Position numbers and translations under genes: made by a program. The notes beneath the pieces are model-generated. The model did not search any database. It saw nothing but the letters and a program-made list of their open reading frames with translations, and was not told the DNA's origin. Shown piece by piece: positions 11,350 through 23,127 of a stretch of DNA of 64,000 nt. Within the stretch, counting starts at the first letter, position 1, and every line of letters starts with the position of its first letter. Source of the DNA: Heterodera schachtii (lineage: Eukaryota; Nematoda; Chromadorea; Rhabditida; Heteroderidae); the NCBI GenBank assembly GCA_023374025.1, contig SIJG01000081.1:59507-123506 (forward strand). The letters run 5' to 3'.

Positions 11350-11536
11350 GAAAATTTTGTAATATTAAATACGATTTGTTAAAAGATTTTGTCAAAAAAA
11401 TGATCAAAGTTTTGGTTAATTTGCGGTTTTAAGCTGTTTAAAATAGAAAAAATAATAATTTTTAAGTTGAAATATTTTTTATTTGTAAATTTCAATTGAA
11501 ATAATGTAAAGAAAATATTAAAAAAATTTTTTGTTC

Positions 11537-11600
11537 AGTTGGGGAATTGAACCCAAGCAAAAAAAAAAAGCCAGAAGGTTTAGCCACCAGACCACATTTC
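11537..11600 (-). other. tRNA-like Pol III promoter-like segment in element C
   Basis: On the minus strand an A-box-like tggtctggtggctaaacc (11577-11594) and a near-perfect B box ggttcaattcc (11543-11553) are separated by a T-run. The spacing suits a tRNA and the T-loop sequence is canonical. The stems are incomplete, so this is probably a tRNA-derived promoter module and not a working tRNA gene. Confidence 0.6.
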
Positions 11601-12254
11601 AATCTGATCTAACCAAAATAATGTTCCTCTAATTTTAAAACATTAAGGAAGCAGAGAAAAAAAAAATTTTTTTTTTGTTGCGTTAATTTGAATATTTTTC
11701 TGACTGCTCAAAAGTTCAATCTTTAGGGGTGTATTTTCAACTCTCGCCTCTCGTCCCAAAAAACGAGAGGTGAGAGGCGAGAGGTGAGACTACCAAAAAT
11801 GGCGAGAGTTGGCGAGAGGCGAGAGACGAGAGGCGAGAGTTGTCCCACCCCTGATACATAGGGCTAGCGAATGAACCAAAAAATCTTAATAATTTATAAA
11901 GTAAATTTTATCATTTGGCATAAATTTTGATGATCAAAAATTCTGATCAAAATCTTAGAACGAATAACATAAAGTGATCTGATACATTCGCTAGCCCTAT
12001 GTATGTTCCTCTATTAGCGTGCAAAATTTCAAAAAATGTTATAAGTTTCAAAAAAGTTAAGGCCAAATAACCAGGTTCCTTGGTACTCTTGGCCATAAGT
12101 TTGATCAAACTTGGCCAAATTTTCTAAAATTTAGGTGAGCTATAGAGAAATATTAGTGTTATCAAATAATACCAAGAATGTTAAATTGGTTTATATAGAC
12201 AAAAGTTATGGACAGTTTTTTGTTGGAAATTTTCATTTGATTGTTTTTTATATA

Positions 12255-12617
12255 AATGCCAATTTTTGCAATTAAAAGCTAAGTGATGACATTTTTTCGC
12301 CTTTAAAAACACTTTTTTAGCGGCGTATTTCTTCCAAAATTTTTTATTTGTTTGTTCTTTCATTTATATTTAAAAAATTAAATTTAATAACCATTATTCA
12401 TGAATTTTGTGTAAATTAAAATTTTTAAACATAATAAGATAAAGAATATTATTTATTATTCTTTTCTTTTAAAACTTTAATTAAATAGCTTTGTTTTATT
12501 TTTTATTGTCTCAATTTTAAGGATCTGCGCAAATAAATTAAAAGTTATTGCTATGTTTGAAAAAAATCTTTAAAACATTCGTATCGGAGACGTTGTATAT
12601 GATAGTCACGACGGTAG
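12255..12617. other. Spacer between elements F and D
   Basis: 12290-12350 contains the phrase cacttttttagcggcgtattt, related to the ttttttgcggcg module beside the hairpin core, so the transposon remnant may extend to about 12350. The rest is AT-rich with no feature I can name, apart from a GC-richer stretch at 12580-12617. Confidence 0.5.
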
Positions 12618-12868
12618 CTTTATAGCAGGGCTGTTGCAAGTTTCGCTTTTCGCCTTTCGCTATTTCGCTTTTTCGCCTTTTTTGGGCCTTTCGCTTTCGC
12701 CTTTTCGCTTTCGCTTTTTGGCTGAAAAGCGAAAGAAAAGTACACCCCTAAAGATTGGGTCTTTAAAATAAACAAATGCATTTTCTTGGGAGAAAAAGCA
12801 AAAAATTAACACAAAATTTTTACCAAATTTTTATGAAATAAAGTAAATTGCTTCTGTTTATTTATCTG

Positions 12869-12938
12869 TACTGTGGTGTAGTGGTTAGTGCATCAACCTT
12901 GACATTCTTTTCTGTCAAGAGTTCGATACCGCTTGACG
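12869..12938 (+). other. tRNA-like Pol III promoter-like segment in element D
   Basis: The A box is tggtgtagtggttagtgc and the B box is agttcgatacc. Between them, cttgaca and tgtcaag form a 7-bp anticodon-arm-like hairpin with an 8-base loop. The length of about 70 nt and the box order match a tRNA. The acceptor and T stems are poor, so I read it as a tRNA-derived module and not a functional tRNA. Confidence 0.6.
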
Positions 12939-12978
12939 GTTTCTTTTTTAATTTAATTTTTTTTAATTTTAAAATTCG

Positions 12979-13006
12979 CCTGGCGCTACCTATCGGCAAC
13001 GCCGGG
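12979..13006. repeat. GC-rich hairpin core, copy 4 (reverse orientation)
   Basis: A degenerate version, cctggcgctacctatcggca continuing acgccggg, in the opposite orientation to copies 1-3 relative to the + strand. It is followed by the AT-rich flank shared with 20135-20215. Confidence 0.75.
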
Positions 13007-13487
13007 CCCAAAAATCGTAATTATTCAAAAAAAAAATTCTCTCAAAATTGCAAAAATCTATCATTTTTTGGACAAATCTGTTAACAGATCCATCAAATTT
13101 TCAAAATTTTTCCCGGCTGCGCCGCCCACACCCCTTGTTTCCGAAAATGTTTTTGAAAAGCGCACCGCTAAAATTGTAAATTTTTTGAGTCTCGATTTTC
13201 AAAAAATGAAATATGCGTTTTATAAATTTCTATACAAAAATCTACGATAAAAAAAAATAAAAATAAAAGCAAATAAACAGAATAGGTAAGCATAAAAAGG
13301 TGAATTTTTTATTCTTTTAAATTCATCTAATTGTGGAAAAAATTTCGCCTTTTCGCCTTTCGCTATTTCGCTTTTTCGCTTTTTTTAGGCATTTCGCTTT
13401 CGCCTTTTCGCTTTTGCTTTTTATTTTGGTTTCGCTTTTTTCGCTCTTCGCCTTTCGCTTTTTATTTTTCCCTTTGCAACAGCCCTG

Positions 13488-16030
13488 CTTTATAGTATGT
13501 ATATTTATGTTTGTAAAAATATTTTTTTTTATTTCTTTAACTGATTTATTATTTTTTCCTTATTACAGTTTTATATTATTCATATTTAAACAGTGGAAAG
13601 GCTCATAATGCCGATGTTGGCTGAAGTTGCTAATTTATATGCACATAAATTATTTAATGTTATTTTTTTTATCTTTTATAAATATATAAGCGGGATCAAG
13701 TCCCTTCATTAGCTATTCCTCACTTGTTATGACGTTCATATATTAGCAATAATTCTTTAAGATATTTTTATAATAAATTATATAATTATTTACATTAATT
13801 TGTGTTAATAATTTGTAAAAAATTCTTGATTAATGCATATATTAAATATTTTCCTAGCATTTTATATTATAGTGTGTATTGGTCTATATTATAAAGATTT
13901 ATTTTACATTATATAAATTAATTATTTGTTATAATAATAAAAATAAAAATATTTAATTTTGAATATTTAAATTTTTCGTTCCTTTTTGTGTAAATTAATA
14001 TCTAAATAAAGTGCTTTAAGCATTAATATAAGTGTTTTTTATGTTTAGAAAAAATAGAGATAAACTTTTTTAAACCGGGTTAAAAAATTCCATTTTGTAA
14101 ATCACGAAAAAATTTTATTGAGTAGAAATATAAGAAAATCAATTCTATGTTTAGTAAAAGCAGTAAAAATGTTCTAATCTGTTCGCCAAAATATATTTTT
14201 AGAAATTATTAATTTTTATTAAATATATTTCTGCGAGAAATCCATTGATAAATTGGTTTATAGGTGGATTAAGTTGTACTAAATTTAAAATGCCTTTTTC
14301 AATAAAAAAATCATTTAAAATTCCTAGAATAACTTTAAGTTCAAAATAAAATTTAATAATTATTATCCATTTCTCGAAACTTTAAAAAATCATTTAAAGT
14401 TTATCTTTTTTTTTTATTAAAATATGCGTAAATTTTTTAAATTTAAAAATATTTATATATAAAATTAAATTTTTGTTATATTAAAAGAAAAAGATTTTCT
14501 GTATTTGAATTTAATAAATTATGAATGATTTTATCTATAAATAAAATAATATTACGAAGTTCACTTTGAAAGTTCATTTAAGATCAACTTTTTTTTTTAA
14601 AACGAGTTTTAAAATTCTTTTGATACACTAACAGATTAATTGATATAATATGTATTCTGTTTTATATTTATTAATTTTATGCTTTATTTCTATGACTTTT
14701 TTTAATTTATTAAACGTAAATTTTCACCTCTTTAAAAAAAATCTTTTGCTCACCTCTCATGACAAAATCTGGGTGCTTTTTCTCTGGCGACGACTTTATT
14801 TTTCATTTATATAATTTTTTAAATTTTTTTTTAACTTTTCAATTCATTTCAATTTAGTTGGATCTTAATTTGTATAAATTATATTTTACCCATTTTATTT
14901 ATAAATTTAAATTTCATAGGACACTTTGTTTTCAGACTTCAATTTTTTTCTTCATTTTTTTCTTCATAATTCAAAATTAATAAAATACATGAACTGTGGG
15001 GATGATAGAATTTAGAAAACATTAATTTTACATTTATTATTTCAATTATATTAATAAATTTATTAATTTAATATGTTTCCAATGCTTATTTTCATGTAAG
15101 ACATAAATTAAAATGTAAAACTTTTAAAAATAGCTTTCATTATTGATAAAAATTAAAGGCATTTTCTTAAATTTGTTTTTCCATTATTATTTTCGCTTTT
15201 CTAATTTTGTGAAATTTTTTCATTTCTAACTATATTTATATTTATTTATTTTTTCTTAATTGTGTTTGACTTTTTGTTATAGGTTTATAAGCTTTATCAT
15301 TGGCAATTTATTTTAAATTTTTTTTTAATGATTTGGTTTATATTTGGGTGAAAGTCATTGTTTTTGTTTAATTTCTGCCGTTAAATTCTTTATGTAATGT
15401 AAAAAGGGATTTTTTAAGTGCGTTAATAGTTAAACAAAAAATTTTTTCCTTTCCTTAATTTTTTAAATATTTCATAAATATTTCTTTACTAATTATTATT
15501 TTAAATTTGATTTACGTTTTGCCTATATAATTATTTAAGCTTTTTTTTTGCTTGACAACTGTTTGTTTCCTAATGAAAAATTTTGGCTCATTCTTCCCGC
15601 CCTGATCAAAAAGCCCCGATCACTCTTTTTTATTCCCCAATGATCACTTATAGAAAAGTCATTAAATATTCTCATTTTTTCACTTTTTTTTAAAATGATT
15701 TACAAATTAAACACTTTTTTAAAAAATTTATTTTTTTCATGAACTACACATTTATAATGAAGTGATTGTCATCATTTTATCATTTAAATTTACAATTATT
15801 AGAATAAATTTTAGCCTTTGAAATTTTTAATAAATATGATTTTAATATTTCTTCTCTTATTTTATAATTTTTTCATTTATTCAGTGGCGCTTGTAGATCG
15901 TAAAAAACTTGCTAAAAAAGTTCATTTTGAATAGTGACATTATTTCAAAGACAAACTTATAATAATTCCCAAAAATTTTTATTTTCATAATTTATGAAAC
16001 TCCAAAATTTGAAACTTCAAGCCAAGTTTT
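13488..16030. other. AT-rich mosaic, no gene
   Basis: Holds an alpha-family remnant (13660-13735, tagctattcctcacttg), the partner of the 9.96-kb repeat (13950-14007), and islands at 13605-13640, 14748-14815 and 15595-15650. 14990-15030 has aactgtggggatga, related to the epsilon island at 2668. A T-rich tract ending in attacag at 13568 looks like a splice acceptor but leads into no convincing exon. Confidence 0.6.
14748..14815 (+). repeat. Island family beta, copy 1
   Basis: The frame cacctctcatgac ... ggtgcttttt ... ctggcgacgactttattt is shared with 20866-20945 and, more weakly, 62285-62352. The bases between the conserved blocks differ between the copies. Confidence 0.5.
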
Positions 16031-16039
16031 GGAATGTTC

Positions 16040-16170
16040 GAACTGAGGTTTTTTAATAAAATATTTTAGCTTTATTAAAATATTCACAAAATGTTATTTA
16101 TTTTTTATTTGTAATATAAATACTTGATTTTTATTAATAAATCTTGGCAAACGGTCGAATTGATTTACTT
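16040..16170 (+). repeat. Repeat family 'ttaaaatattcag', diverged copy
   Basis: Shares tttattaaaatattca and tattaataaatcttggcaaa with 17775-17905 and 22080-22225. A weak fourth relative is at 39120-39230. Confidence 0.5.
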
Positions 16171-19100
16171 CATTGGACTGTTTAATATTTATTATTTACG
16201 GGTTTCAGCCATATTAAAAGTTAATTTTGTAAATTAATATAAAATTTACATAAAATTATAATATTATTTTATTTTTTCCAATTTCTATTTTTCGATATTT
16301 GAATATTATTTTTAATTATTCTTTTGAATTATATTTATATATAATTCGTTTTTGAACTTCTTAATGAATTGCAATGTTTATTATCTTTCATTCTTTTCTT
16401 TTCATAAATTATTTTTTTACATTTTTATTTTTTTTTAATTTTCTCATTATTTTTCAATTTTCTGCATGTGTTCTCATTAGCCACTTTAATGATAGAATAT
16501 ATGAAAAATTCGAATATAATAATATTTTCTGGTTTTTATTTTTTTTCAATTTGGTTTGATTCCCAATTTATACTTAAAGGCCATATTTTAATTAGATTTT
16601 ATACATATTTCGCGATTTTTATATCTTTTATAAATTTGTTTTGCAATTCTTCAATCTTTTAATTGTGATGAACTAATGAAAATAACGGTGATGGGTCAAT
16701 TATTTAAAACCATAATAATTCCATTATTTAAAAAGCCATCAAAATAAAATTATAAATTATGTTGAATCGATAAAATCAATAAGGACTTTATTTTATTTTG
16801 AAACTTGCAATTTGTATTAAATTCGATGGGTATGGGTATAAATCCAATGTAAAAATTCAAAAATTTATACCTTTTTTTCTATAAAATAGTGGATAATTTG
16901 GTTTTAATTTTATAACTCATAATTTTTTTTTAAAAATTATCTTAAAATCGCAAAAATTAGCCCTTTTTGGAAAATTCTATTAACAAATTATTTAGTTTGT
17001 GATTTTTTTATAAAATTAATATAGCATTTCATAATAATTATTCGTAAAAGGCATAACATTGCATACGATTTTATGTTAAATTTACCATATTTAATAAAGA
17101 ATAAAATTTGTAAAATTCAAAAAATTATATATGAAAAAAATTAATTTTAAAATGCAACAAATGACTAATAAAAAATAATTATCAAGTAAGCAAAAAATAA
17201 AAATGCTTATATATTTTCTTAAATTTTTATTAAATAGAATATTTTTTATTTCTTTTTGTGCTCTCTTCATCTTTCTTGTGATTCAGTTGCCCTGTTGTCC
17301 GAGTAAAGTTATGCTGATGTTACATGGATATTTTATTAAGAGAAACTAATATTTTATTAGGATTGGTTTTTGAAATAAATTTAGCATTTTTTTAATTTTA
17401 TAATCATCCGTATTTTTAACAACTATGTGTTATATTGGTCAGAGTTGAAAATTCATAATGAATTGTTTTCCTCTATTTCGAAACTTTTTTATTTATTTCA
17501 TATAAAAGAATATTAGTAGTTTAATCACAAATTATTAATTTTAAAAATTCTTTTTTTTTGTCGATACTTCATTTATCTTGCATATTTATTTTATTTTTTA
17601 ATAATAAAAGCCCGAAAAATTGACTCCAATATTTTAATTTCTAACATCAATCTCTTGGAAAGATTAAAAATGAGGTTTAAAAATTATTAAGATTTCAACT
17701 TTTAGTCGATTAGTAAATTTATTTTCTTTTTCCCTTTTTATCTCATTTTTATCTCCTTAATATTTCAGTTTTTTTAATTTTTTTATTTCTGTTAAAATTT
17801 TAAAAAACTATTTTAACTTTTATTAAAATATTCAGCTTTTTATATCTAGTGTATGAGTATTTGTTTTTATTAATAAATTTGACTAAAAGTCGTTATTTTA
17901 CGTATTGTGTTGTCCTTTTCATTTAACTTTATTTTTTAAATATGTTAAAGTTAATAAAAGTGTTTAAAAGTTCCAATTTTTCATCCAAATAATCATGGCC
18001 GGGTACACTTTATTATTTATTGTCTTTATTCCAAATTATAATTTTAATTATATAATTATTTATTGTAAGATTCGATATGGTTTTATCCTTAAATTTTAAA
18101 ATAATTATTAATAAATTAAAAATTTTATTATTATCTATTTTTGAATTTATAATTCATTTAGTCTTAGTTTCTTTTCCTAATATTAATTTTAATTATTTTT
18201 GACCTATAAATGAGTTTTTATTTTAATTGTAAAATTAATATTGGTTTCAAGACGCTTTCGGATTTCAACATTAGGCGATTTACAACTTTTATTTTTAATT
18301 TGATTTGAGCTAATATATGAAAGTTGTCGTAAATTAAATTTATTCAAAAAATTGAATGAAGGTAAATAATATAAGATAGTAGTTGTCTTTTATTAATCAC
18401 TTTGAATTACCCGATTTCTTTAATTAACATTTCGCTTTTTTTTTATTATTTTTTGGGAAATTAACAAATTTGCATTTTTTAAAAATTTAATTTTATATTG
18501 ATGTTTATTTAGACAGTAACTTTTTAATGATTATAATTTGTGTTTCTTTTACTATTTTTTCTTATTTTTCGTATTAAACAAATTAATAATAATATATTTT
18601 TTATGCTACTATTTACCATTTTTTTCTTCAAATTTTACCAATTTTTTCCTTGTCTTCTCTGGTTTCCTGCTTCTGTTTTATGTCGCACGCATAATTTTTT
18701 TAAATTTCTTTACATTAAAAATTCAAGTTCACATTGAAATTCTTTGATTAACAATTTTTTAAAATTTTATTCAGATTTCTATATTTCAAATTATTTTTTC
18801 TTATATCGCAAGGATTGTGTTTAAATTAATCTTTTGCGTTTATAAATTAATATTTTAATAAAAAGGTTTTTTTATTAATTTTTATTAATTTTAAATTGAT
18901 TAAATTATCAAGGTTTGTTTTTATATTTTATTTCGGTTTTTTCCAACTTTTTTATTTCTATTGATTATTTTCTCATTTCACCGCATGTGATTCGAATATT
19001 TATTTCAAGGACATCTTGAATCGAAGGGTATGGCACATTTTATTAAAAAATACTAATATAACATTTAATAAATCGAATTAATATATTATTTTCACTTTTC

Positions 19101-19830
19101 ATTAGAGTGTTCGATACATTTAAGATAATGAATTTTATTTTTTCTATTTTTTCAAAATAAATCGCTATTATTTTATTTATTTTTCGTTTTGATATGATGT
19201 TGTAGTCATTATGTATTTTGAGGGCTAAAAAAAACATATTAAATATGTATTATTTAAGAATAAAAAATCATTGAACTAAAACATTATTTTTTTTTATTTT
19301 GTTAAATTTAGCTTCTGATTTTCAAAACAAATAGAAATAAAAAAAATTCTTTTTATAAAAAATTTGTAGAAATTATCTTAGTTCATTAAATTATTATTTT
19401 TTGCATTTAAAAATTTATGTATAAACAATTTTTATTGCGAAAAATAATAATCCGGATTATCCTGCTCAAATATCTCTTTATTAAACATATTAAAGTTTTG
19501 AAAATAATTTCTTAATTTTTCTTTCAATGATATGTAACCACATATTAAAGTTTTGAAATAATTCTTTAATATTTGATTTTTTTGATTTTTGGCTTTTTTT
19601 AAATTTATTCTTTTTAATTTTCCTCTTTCTTTTTCGTGCAATTATTAATCCATGTCGATTAAGTTTTTAAATTTGGTTCTATAAAGTTCTCTTTTCAATT
19701 GCTTAAATTAAATAACTTTTTGAAAAGTTTATTTTATTAATTTTATTAATATATTTTCATCAAAATTGTCAAAAAGAATAGCATTTATATAAAAAAGTTA
19801 CTTTTTAAATTTTTTAATGCAATTTGTTAA
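16170..19830. other. AT-rich mosaic, no gene
   Basis: 16915-16995 is a remnant of the flank of the hairpin core: aaaaattatcttaaaatcgc resembles 20155-20175. 17260-17310 has an excellent acceptor-like tract (cttgtgattcag) followed 16 bases later by a donor-like gtaaag. 17975-18012 shares caaataatcatggccgggta with 46522-46560. 18238-18290 is a GC-richer island. The small T-rich open frames at 16374-16662 and 18538-18747 and the minus frames at 19043-19641 are low-complexity. Confidence 0.6.
17775..17905 (+). repeat. Repeat family 'ttaaaatattcag', copy
   Basis: The blocks aattttaaaaaactatttta, tattaaaatattcagctttt and aataaatttgactaaaagtc correspond in order to blocks at 22105-22225. Confidence 0.65.
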
Positions 19831-20376
19831 CAGATTTTTGTCCTAAATGACCAAATTTTGCCACAAATCTTATACATAATTTCTTGTAAAATAGTGACAT
19901 TATGCCATAAAATTTCAAAATTAAAAGTATGTTTAAGAAATCAGAAACAAAATTTGGTCACAACCCTCCAAAAGAGAACATTTCTGATAAATTAGAACAA
20001 ATCCGAACCCTTTTTATATCCCGAAAATCTATAAAATTGGGAATTTTTTGATAAAAAATCTGCTAAAAACATGGCCAAAATTCTCAAATTTCCCCCTCCC
20101 CCCCCCCCCGCAGCGCCTATCGGCACCGCCGGACCCTAAAAAATCTTAATTTTCTTAAAAATTAGCTCAAAATCGCAAAATTTGTTCATTTTATGGACAA
20201 AATCTGTTAAAAGTTGCATTAAAAAAGTCGGTCGATTGTTTCGGTTTTTTGAAAAATTCGGCCGGTCGGTTTCGATTTAAAACCGAAAAAAACCGAAACC
20301 GAAAAAAACCGAAAATTTCAAAAAATTTTCGGTCGGTTTTTTTAAAATCGAAAAAAACCGACCGGTCCGATCTCTA
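19830..20376. mobile_element. Remnant of a hAT-like element with accgaaaaaaaccg repeats
   Basis: The right end, ccgaccggtccgatctcta at 20358-20376, reads as a TAGAGATCGG-type hAT terminus and is preceded by degenerate aaaaccgaaaaaaaccg repeats with internal palindromy (20225-20376). Inside are hairpin core copy 5 and its AT-rich flank, plus a C-run at 20096-20109. I found neither a matching left terminus nor a duplication of the flanking atttcaag, so the left end is lost or beyond recognition. Confidence 0.6.
20110..20132. repeat. GC-rich hairpin core, copy 5 (reverse orientation)
   Basis: gcagcgcctatcggcaccgc continuing cgg, after a run of Cs. The following flank, with ttaaaaattagctcaaaatc and ggacaaaatctgttaaaagt, is shared with elements B and D and with 16915-16995. 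Confidence 0.8.
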
Positions 20377-21790
20377 ATTTCAAGTTCAATATATATCACT
20401 CGTATTAAGGTTTTAGATTTTTTTCTTTAATAGATCATTTTTAAGGCTGCCAATTTTATGTAAATACCTATTTTTTCTGCATTCTCCGTGATCTTAAGAA
20501 TTTTCTTTTTTCTGTTTTAGAACAAAAGTTACTCTCATTATATTAAAATATTCATTAAAATATTGAAAAGTTTTTTATTTATTTATCGGTATCTTTATTT
20601 TTTATTTATATTTAACTCTTGCTCAGTACGCGATTCTTGCCGCTTCGGCTCCCGTCACATCAATATTTATTTTTTTATTAATGTTTTTTAAAATTATTAT
20701 TCATAAATTAATTATTTTTATTCATTTTCATTTGTTAATTTTTAGGTGTCTCTCAATAATTTTGTTTTAATTTTATTGCTTTTTGTTTTATTTATTTATC
20801 AATTTAAAGTTAAATTTTTTTCCGTTTATTTTTTACATTCAATTTTGACTTGGCAATGTATACCGTTTCCATCCTCTCTCATGGGTCACGACCAGATGCT
20901 TTGCTTTGTCCGTTGGCGACAGCTCTTTATTTCACTTTTTCAATTAATTTCTATTTATAAATAGGTAATTAATTTGTTAAATATAAAATCTGGCTGGAAT
21001 ATAATTTAACAAATAATTTTTTTTTTTATTTTAAATTTAAATGAATAGTTTGTTATTTTATGAATTGCCTTTACAAATATCTATTTATTTTGAAAACTTT
21101 TTATTCATTGTTGGACTAACGACTAAATTATTTCAAAAGTGATATATAATATATTTATATTTATAAATTCATCTATTAATAAGTTATAATTTTCATGAAA
21201 CATTTTCATATAGAATTCTTCTAACTTTATTCTGTCTATTTTTATTCATTTTATTATCTATAAGTATATTCAAAATTCAATTTATCTTAAAGGTAATTTA
21301 AATCCAATTAACCAAAATTAATTAAATTTGTATAATTATTATGAAAACGAATATATTAAAATGAACTTTATATAATGTTTCTTCTGTACTTAATCATTAA
21401 TTTTTTAGTTATTCTTTGCTTATTTTCTTTTTTGATGATACATTTTTTTATTTTCCTTGATCGAATAGGTGATGATTCTGGGCTTGCTTTTCCTCCATAT
21501 GACATTTTATTTAGTTTGCATTTTTTTTCTTTATATATGTATTTTTGTTATAATTTCAGTTTTTAGAATTTGTCTTTTATTTTGTGCGAATTTTAATCAT
21601 TTTAAAAATATTTATTTATGTATAATTAATTCTAATAATTCCATTTTCAATAAAAGCAACTTTATTCAAACAAATTACGGGAAATGATTAAGTTGTGGCC
21701 AAATTTGCCAAAAGAAAAAAAGAATAAATTTTGAAATTGTTTTATGTGCTATTCTCCGTGCACATTTATTCGAATTCATTCAAACTTAAA
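20377..21790. other. AT-rich mosaic with two GC-richer islands, no gene
   Basis: An island at 20618-20660 (gctcagtacgcgattcttgc and gcttcggctcccgtcacatc) has no partner I could find. The island at 20866-20945 belongs to family beta. An acceptor-like tract (gttaatttttag) ends at 20745. The open frames at 20746-20964 and 21375-21687 are hydrophobic translations of T-rich DNA with little to support them. Confidence 0.55.
20866..20945 (+). repeat. Island family beta, copy 2
   Basis: Reads catcctctctcatgg ... agatgcttt ... gttggcgacagctctttatt, parallel to 14748-14815. It is the GC-richest version and has extra bases between the blocks. Confidence 0.5.
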
Positions 21791-21794
21791 AGGT

Positions 21795-22035
21795 CTGATT
21801 TGTTTCCCGCTATTTGCCTTTTTCGTTATTAAAAACCCGCAACTTGGGCGTCGTAAAATACACATAATAGGAAAAATTGGGGCTATCGAAAAATAGCAAG
21901 AATGTAACAATGTTTTACTCTTGTGCAAAATTATATCATGTCGAAAAATAGCTAAAATTCGCTATTTTGTAAAATTTTTTGGACCGAGACAACCTCCCTT
22001 TTGGACCTAATTAGGCAAATGGAGGTTGTTAATAA
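21795..22035. mobile_element. Probable fragment of a repeat-armed element (cgaaaaatagc)
   Basis: Contains tatcgaaaaatagcaag at 21884 and gtcgaaaaatagctaaaatt at 21940, the complementary cgctatttt at 21960, and a GC-richer tail with acctcccttttggacctaat and its partial complement aatggaggtt. The style matches the other repeat-armed elements, but termini and flanking duplication are not recognisable. Confidence 0.4.
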
Positions 22036-22079
22036 TTTTATTTTTATTTCTTTAATAATTTGAGTTTGTTTAAATAGTT

Positions 22080-22225
22080 GTTTTTAAATGTTTCCTTGCT
22101 GATAAAATTTTAAAAAAGAATTTAACTTTTCTTAAAATATTCAGCTTTTATATTGTTATTTTTTTATATTAATAATAACTATTTGTTCAAATTAATAAAT
22201 ATTGGCTAAAGTCGTTATCTGATTG
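22080..22225 (+). repeat. Repeat family 'ttaaaatattcag', copy
   Basis: Contains aaaattttaaaaaagaattt, cttaaaatattcagctttta and aaatattggctaaagtcgtt, in the same order as the 17.8-kb copy. Confidence 0.65.
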
Positions 22226-22436
22226 AATTTATGTGCTTAGAATCCTTTTGCTAATTATTTTTCCATTATTATTTTCGCTACTATAATTTAGTTAAATTTT
22301 ACATATTCATTTTCTGAATATATTAATTATTTCTTATTTTCAAAAAATTGTTCCATTTCCATGCTTTTCCTCTTATGGTTTCTTATTTTTTGAAGAAATA
22401 TTATACATAAATAATCTTTCATGGTAACATGGTAAT

Positions 22437-22800
22437 TAGATTTGAATTTAATCGCATAAATGATGACTTCATTTCCATTAAACATTAAACATTTAAAAAT
22501 TATAAAATAATATAAATATAAAGCTAAAATAATGAATAAAATTGATAAATATAACGATAGACATACATAGTCAAATATTTAGACTTAAAGCCGAAAAACA
22601 AAATAAATAAAAATTTCTTTTAAGAGAAAATCTCCAGATTTTTTTTTTGTTTATATCTAATTAATTTTCTTTTTTAACTTTTAATAAATAATCCAAATAA
22701 TTAAAATTAATTGTTTATTTTTTTAATCGCATACATGTGTTTTTCATAACGAATAAGTCGAATGTTTTATTATATTAATTTTATTTTATTATTTAGGTTT
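22437..22800 (+). repeat. Tandem repeat unit 1 (partner 23128-23640)
   Basis: Shares, in order, atttaatcgcata, aaatataa-gctaaaat, atatttagacttaaa, gagaaaatct and ttaattttattttattattt-like blocks with the unit that follows. This unit has only a short segment (near 22545-22572) where the partner has about 120 bp. Confidence 0.65.
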
Positions 22801-23127
22801 AACTATTAATAATAAGTTTTATTTTCCTTCTTTTTCTTTGCTAGTTTTTTATGTAAATCTATAACTTCAAGTTTTTTTATATTTATTAATCATATACTAT
22901 GTTTGCTATCTTTTAAATATAAGCTCTGATACAGTGTCGATTTTTTGTAATTATATTCTTTAATATATGCGAATGTCAAATTATTTTTCATTTCCATTTT
23001 TCCGATATTCGATTCAATGAGTTAAGCATATAATTATTATATGTTTTTATATTTATTTTTGCATATAATTTTCTACATCATTTTAAATTTTGTCTAAGAA
23101 ACTGAAAATAAGTATTTTCTTAAAATG

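Larger units (their letters stand above)
10775..11853. mobile_element. Non-autonomous hAT-type element, cgagaggcgagag arms (element C)
   Basis: A 1079-bp element with caggggtg/cacccctg ends and perfect 8-bp duplications atacatag at 10767-10774 and 11854-11861, the hAT signature. It is nested in element F. The left arm holds about five regular 36-bp units built on cccccaaaagacgagagc plus gcgagaggcgagagt, and the right arm has the complementary type (11738-11846). The interior has the hairpin core (11324-11349) and a minus-strand tRNA-like segment (11537-11600). The overlapping open frames at 10668-11108 on both strands are translations of the 36-bp repeat. There is no transposase. Confidence 0.93.
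10505..12254. mobile_element. Palindromic element F, interrupted by element C
   Basis: Long inverted arms: the left arm runs from atcaaatgaaaatttccaac (10517) to gaggaacatacatag. The right arm carries the complement, from the tgtatgttcctctatta segment at about 12000 to gttggaaattttcatttgat at 12223-12242. Element C sits near the loop in the left arm. After removing it, F is about 660 bp. Outer ends are uncertain: the similarity weakens at tataaaaaac and no clear target duplication was found, so I do not assign a superfamily. Relatives lie at 4205-4450 and 50146-50235. Confidence 0.8.
12626..13487. mobile_element. Non-autonomous hAT-type element, tttcgcctttcgct arms (element D)
   Basis: An 862-bp element with the inverted repeat cagggctgttgcaa and perfect 8-bp duplications ctttatag at 12618-12625 and 13488-13495. 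Both arms are degenerate cgctttcgcctttt repeats. The interior has a + strand tRNA-like sequence (12869-12938), the hairpin core (12979-13006) and the phrase aacagatccatc/acaaatctgttaac seen next to other cores. No transposase is present. The open frames at 12848-13084, 13068-13250 and 13333-13608 cross element boundaries or repeats. Confidence 0.93.

Noticed and set aside
12869..12938. A functional tRNA gene
   Set aside because: The box order and length fit, but acceptor and T stems do not pair well and the segment is inside a transposon, so it is annotated as tRNA-like only.
20096..20109. C-run as a telomeric or G-quadruplex feature
   Set aside because: It is a single homopolymer beside the hairpin core with no repeat unit. 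A similar C-run at 32767 has no shared context.
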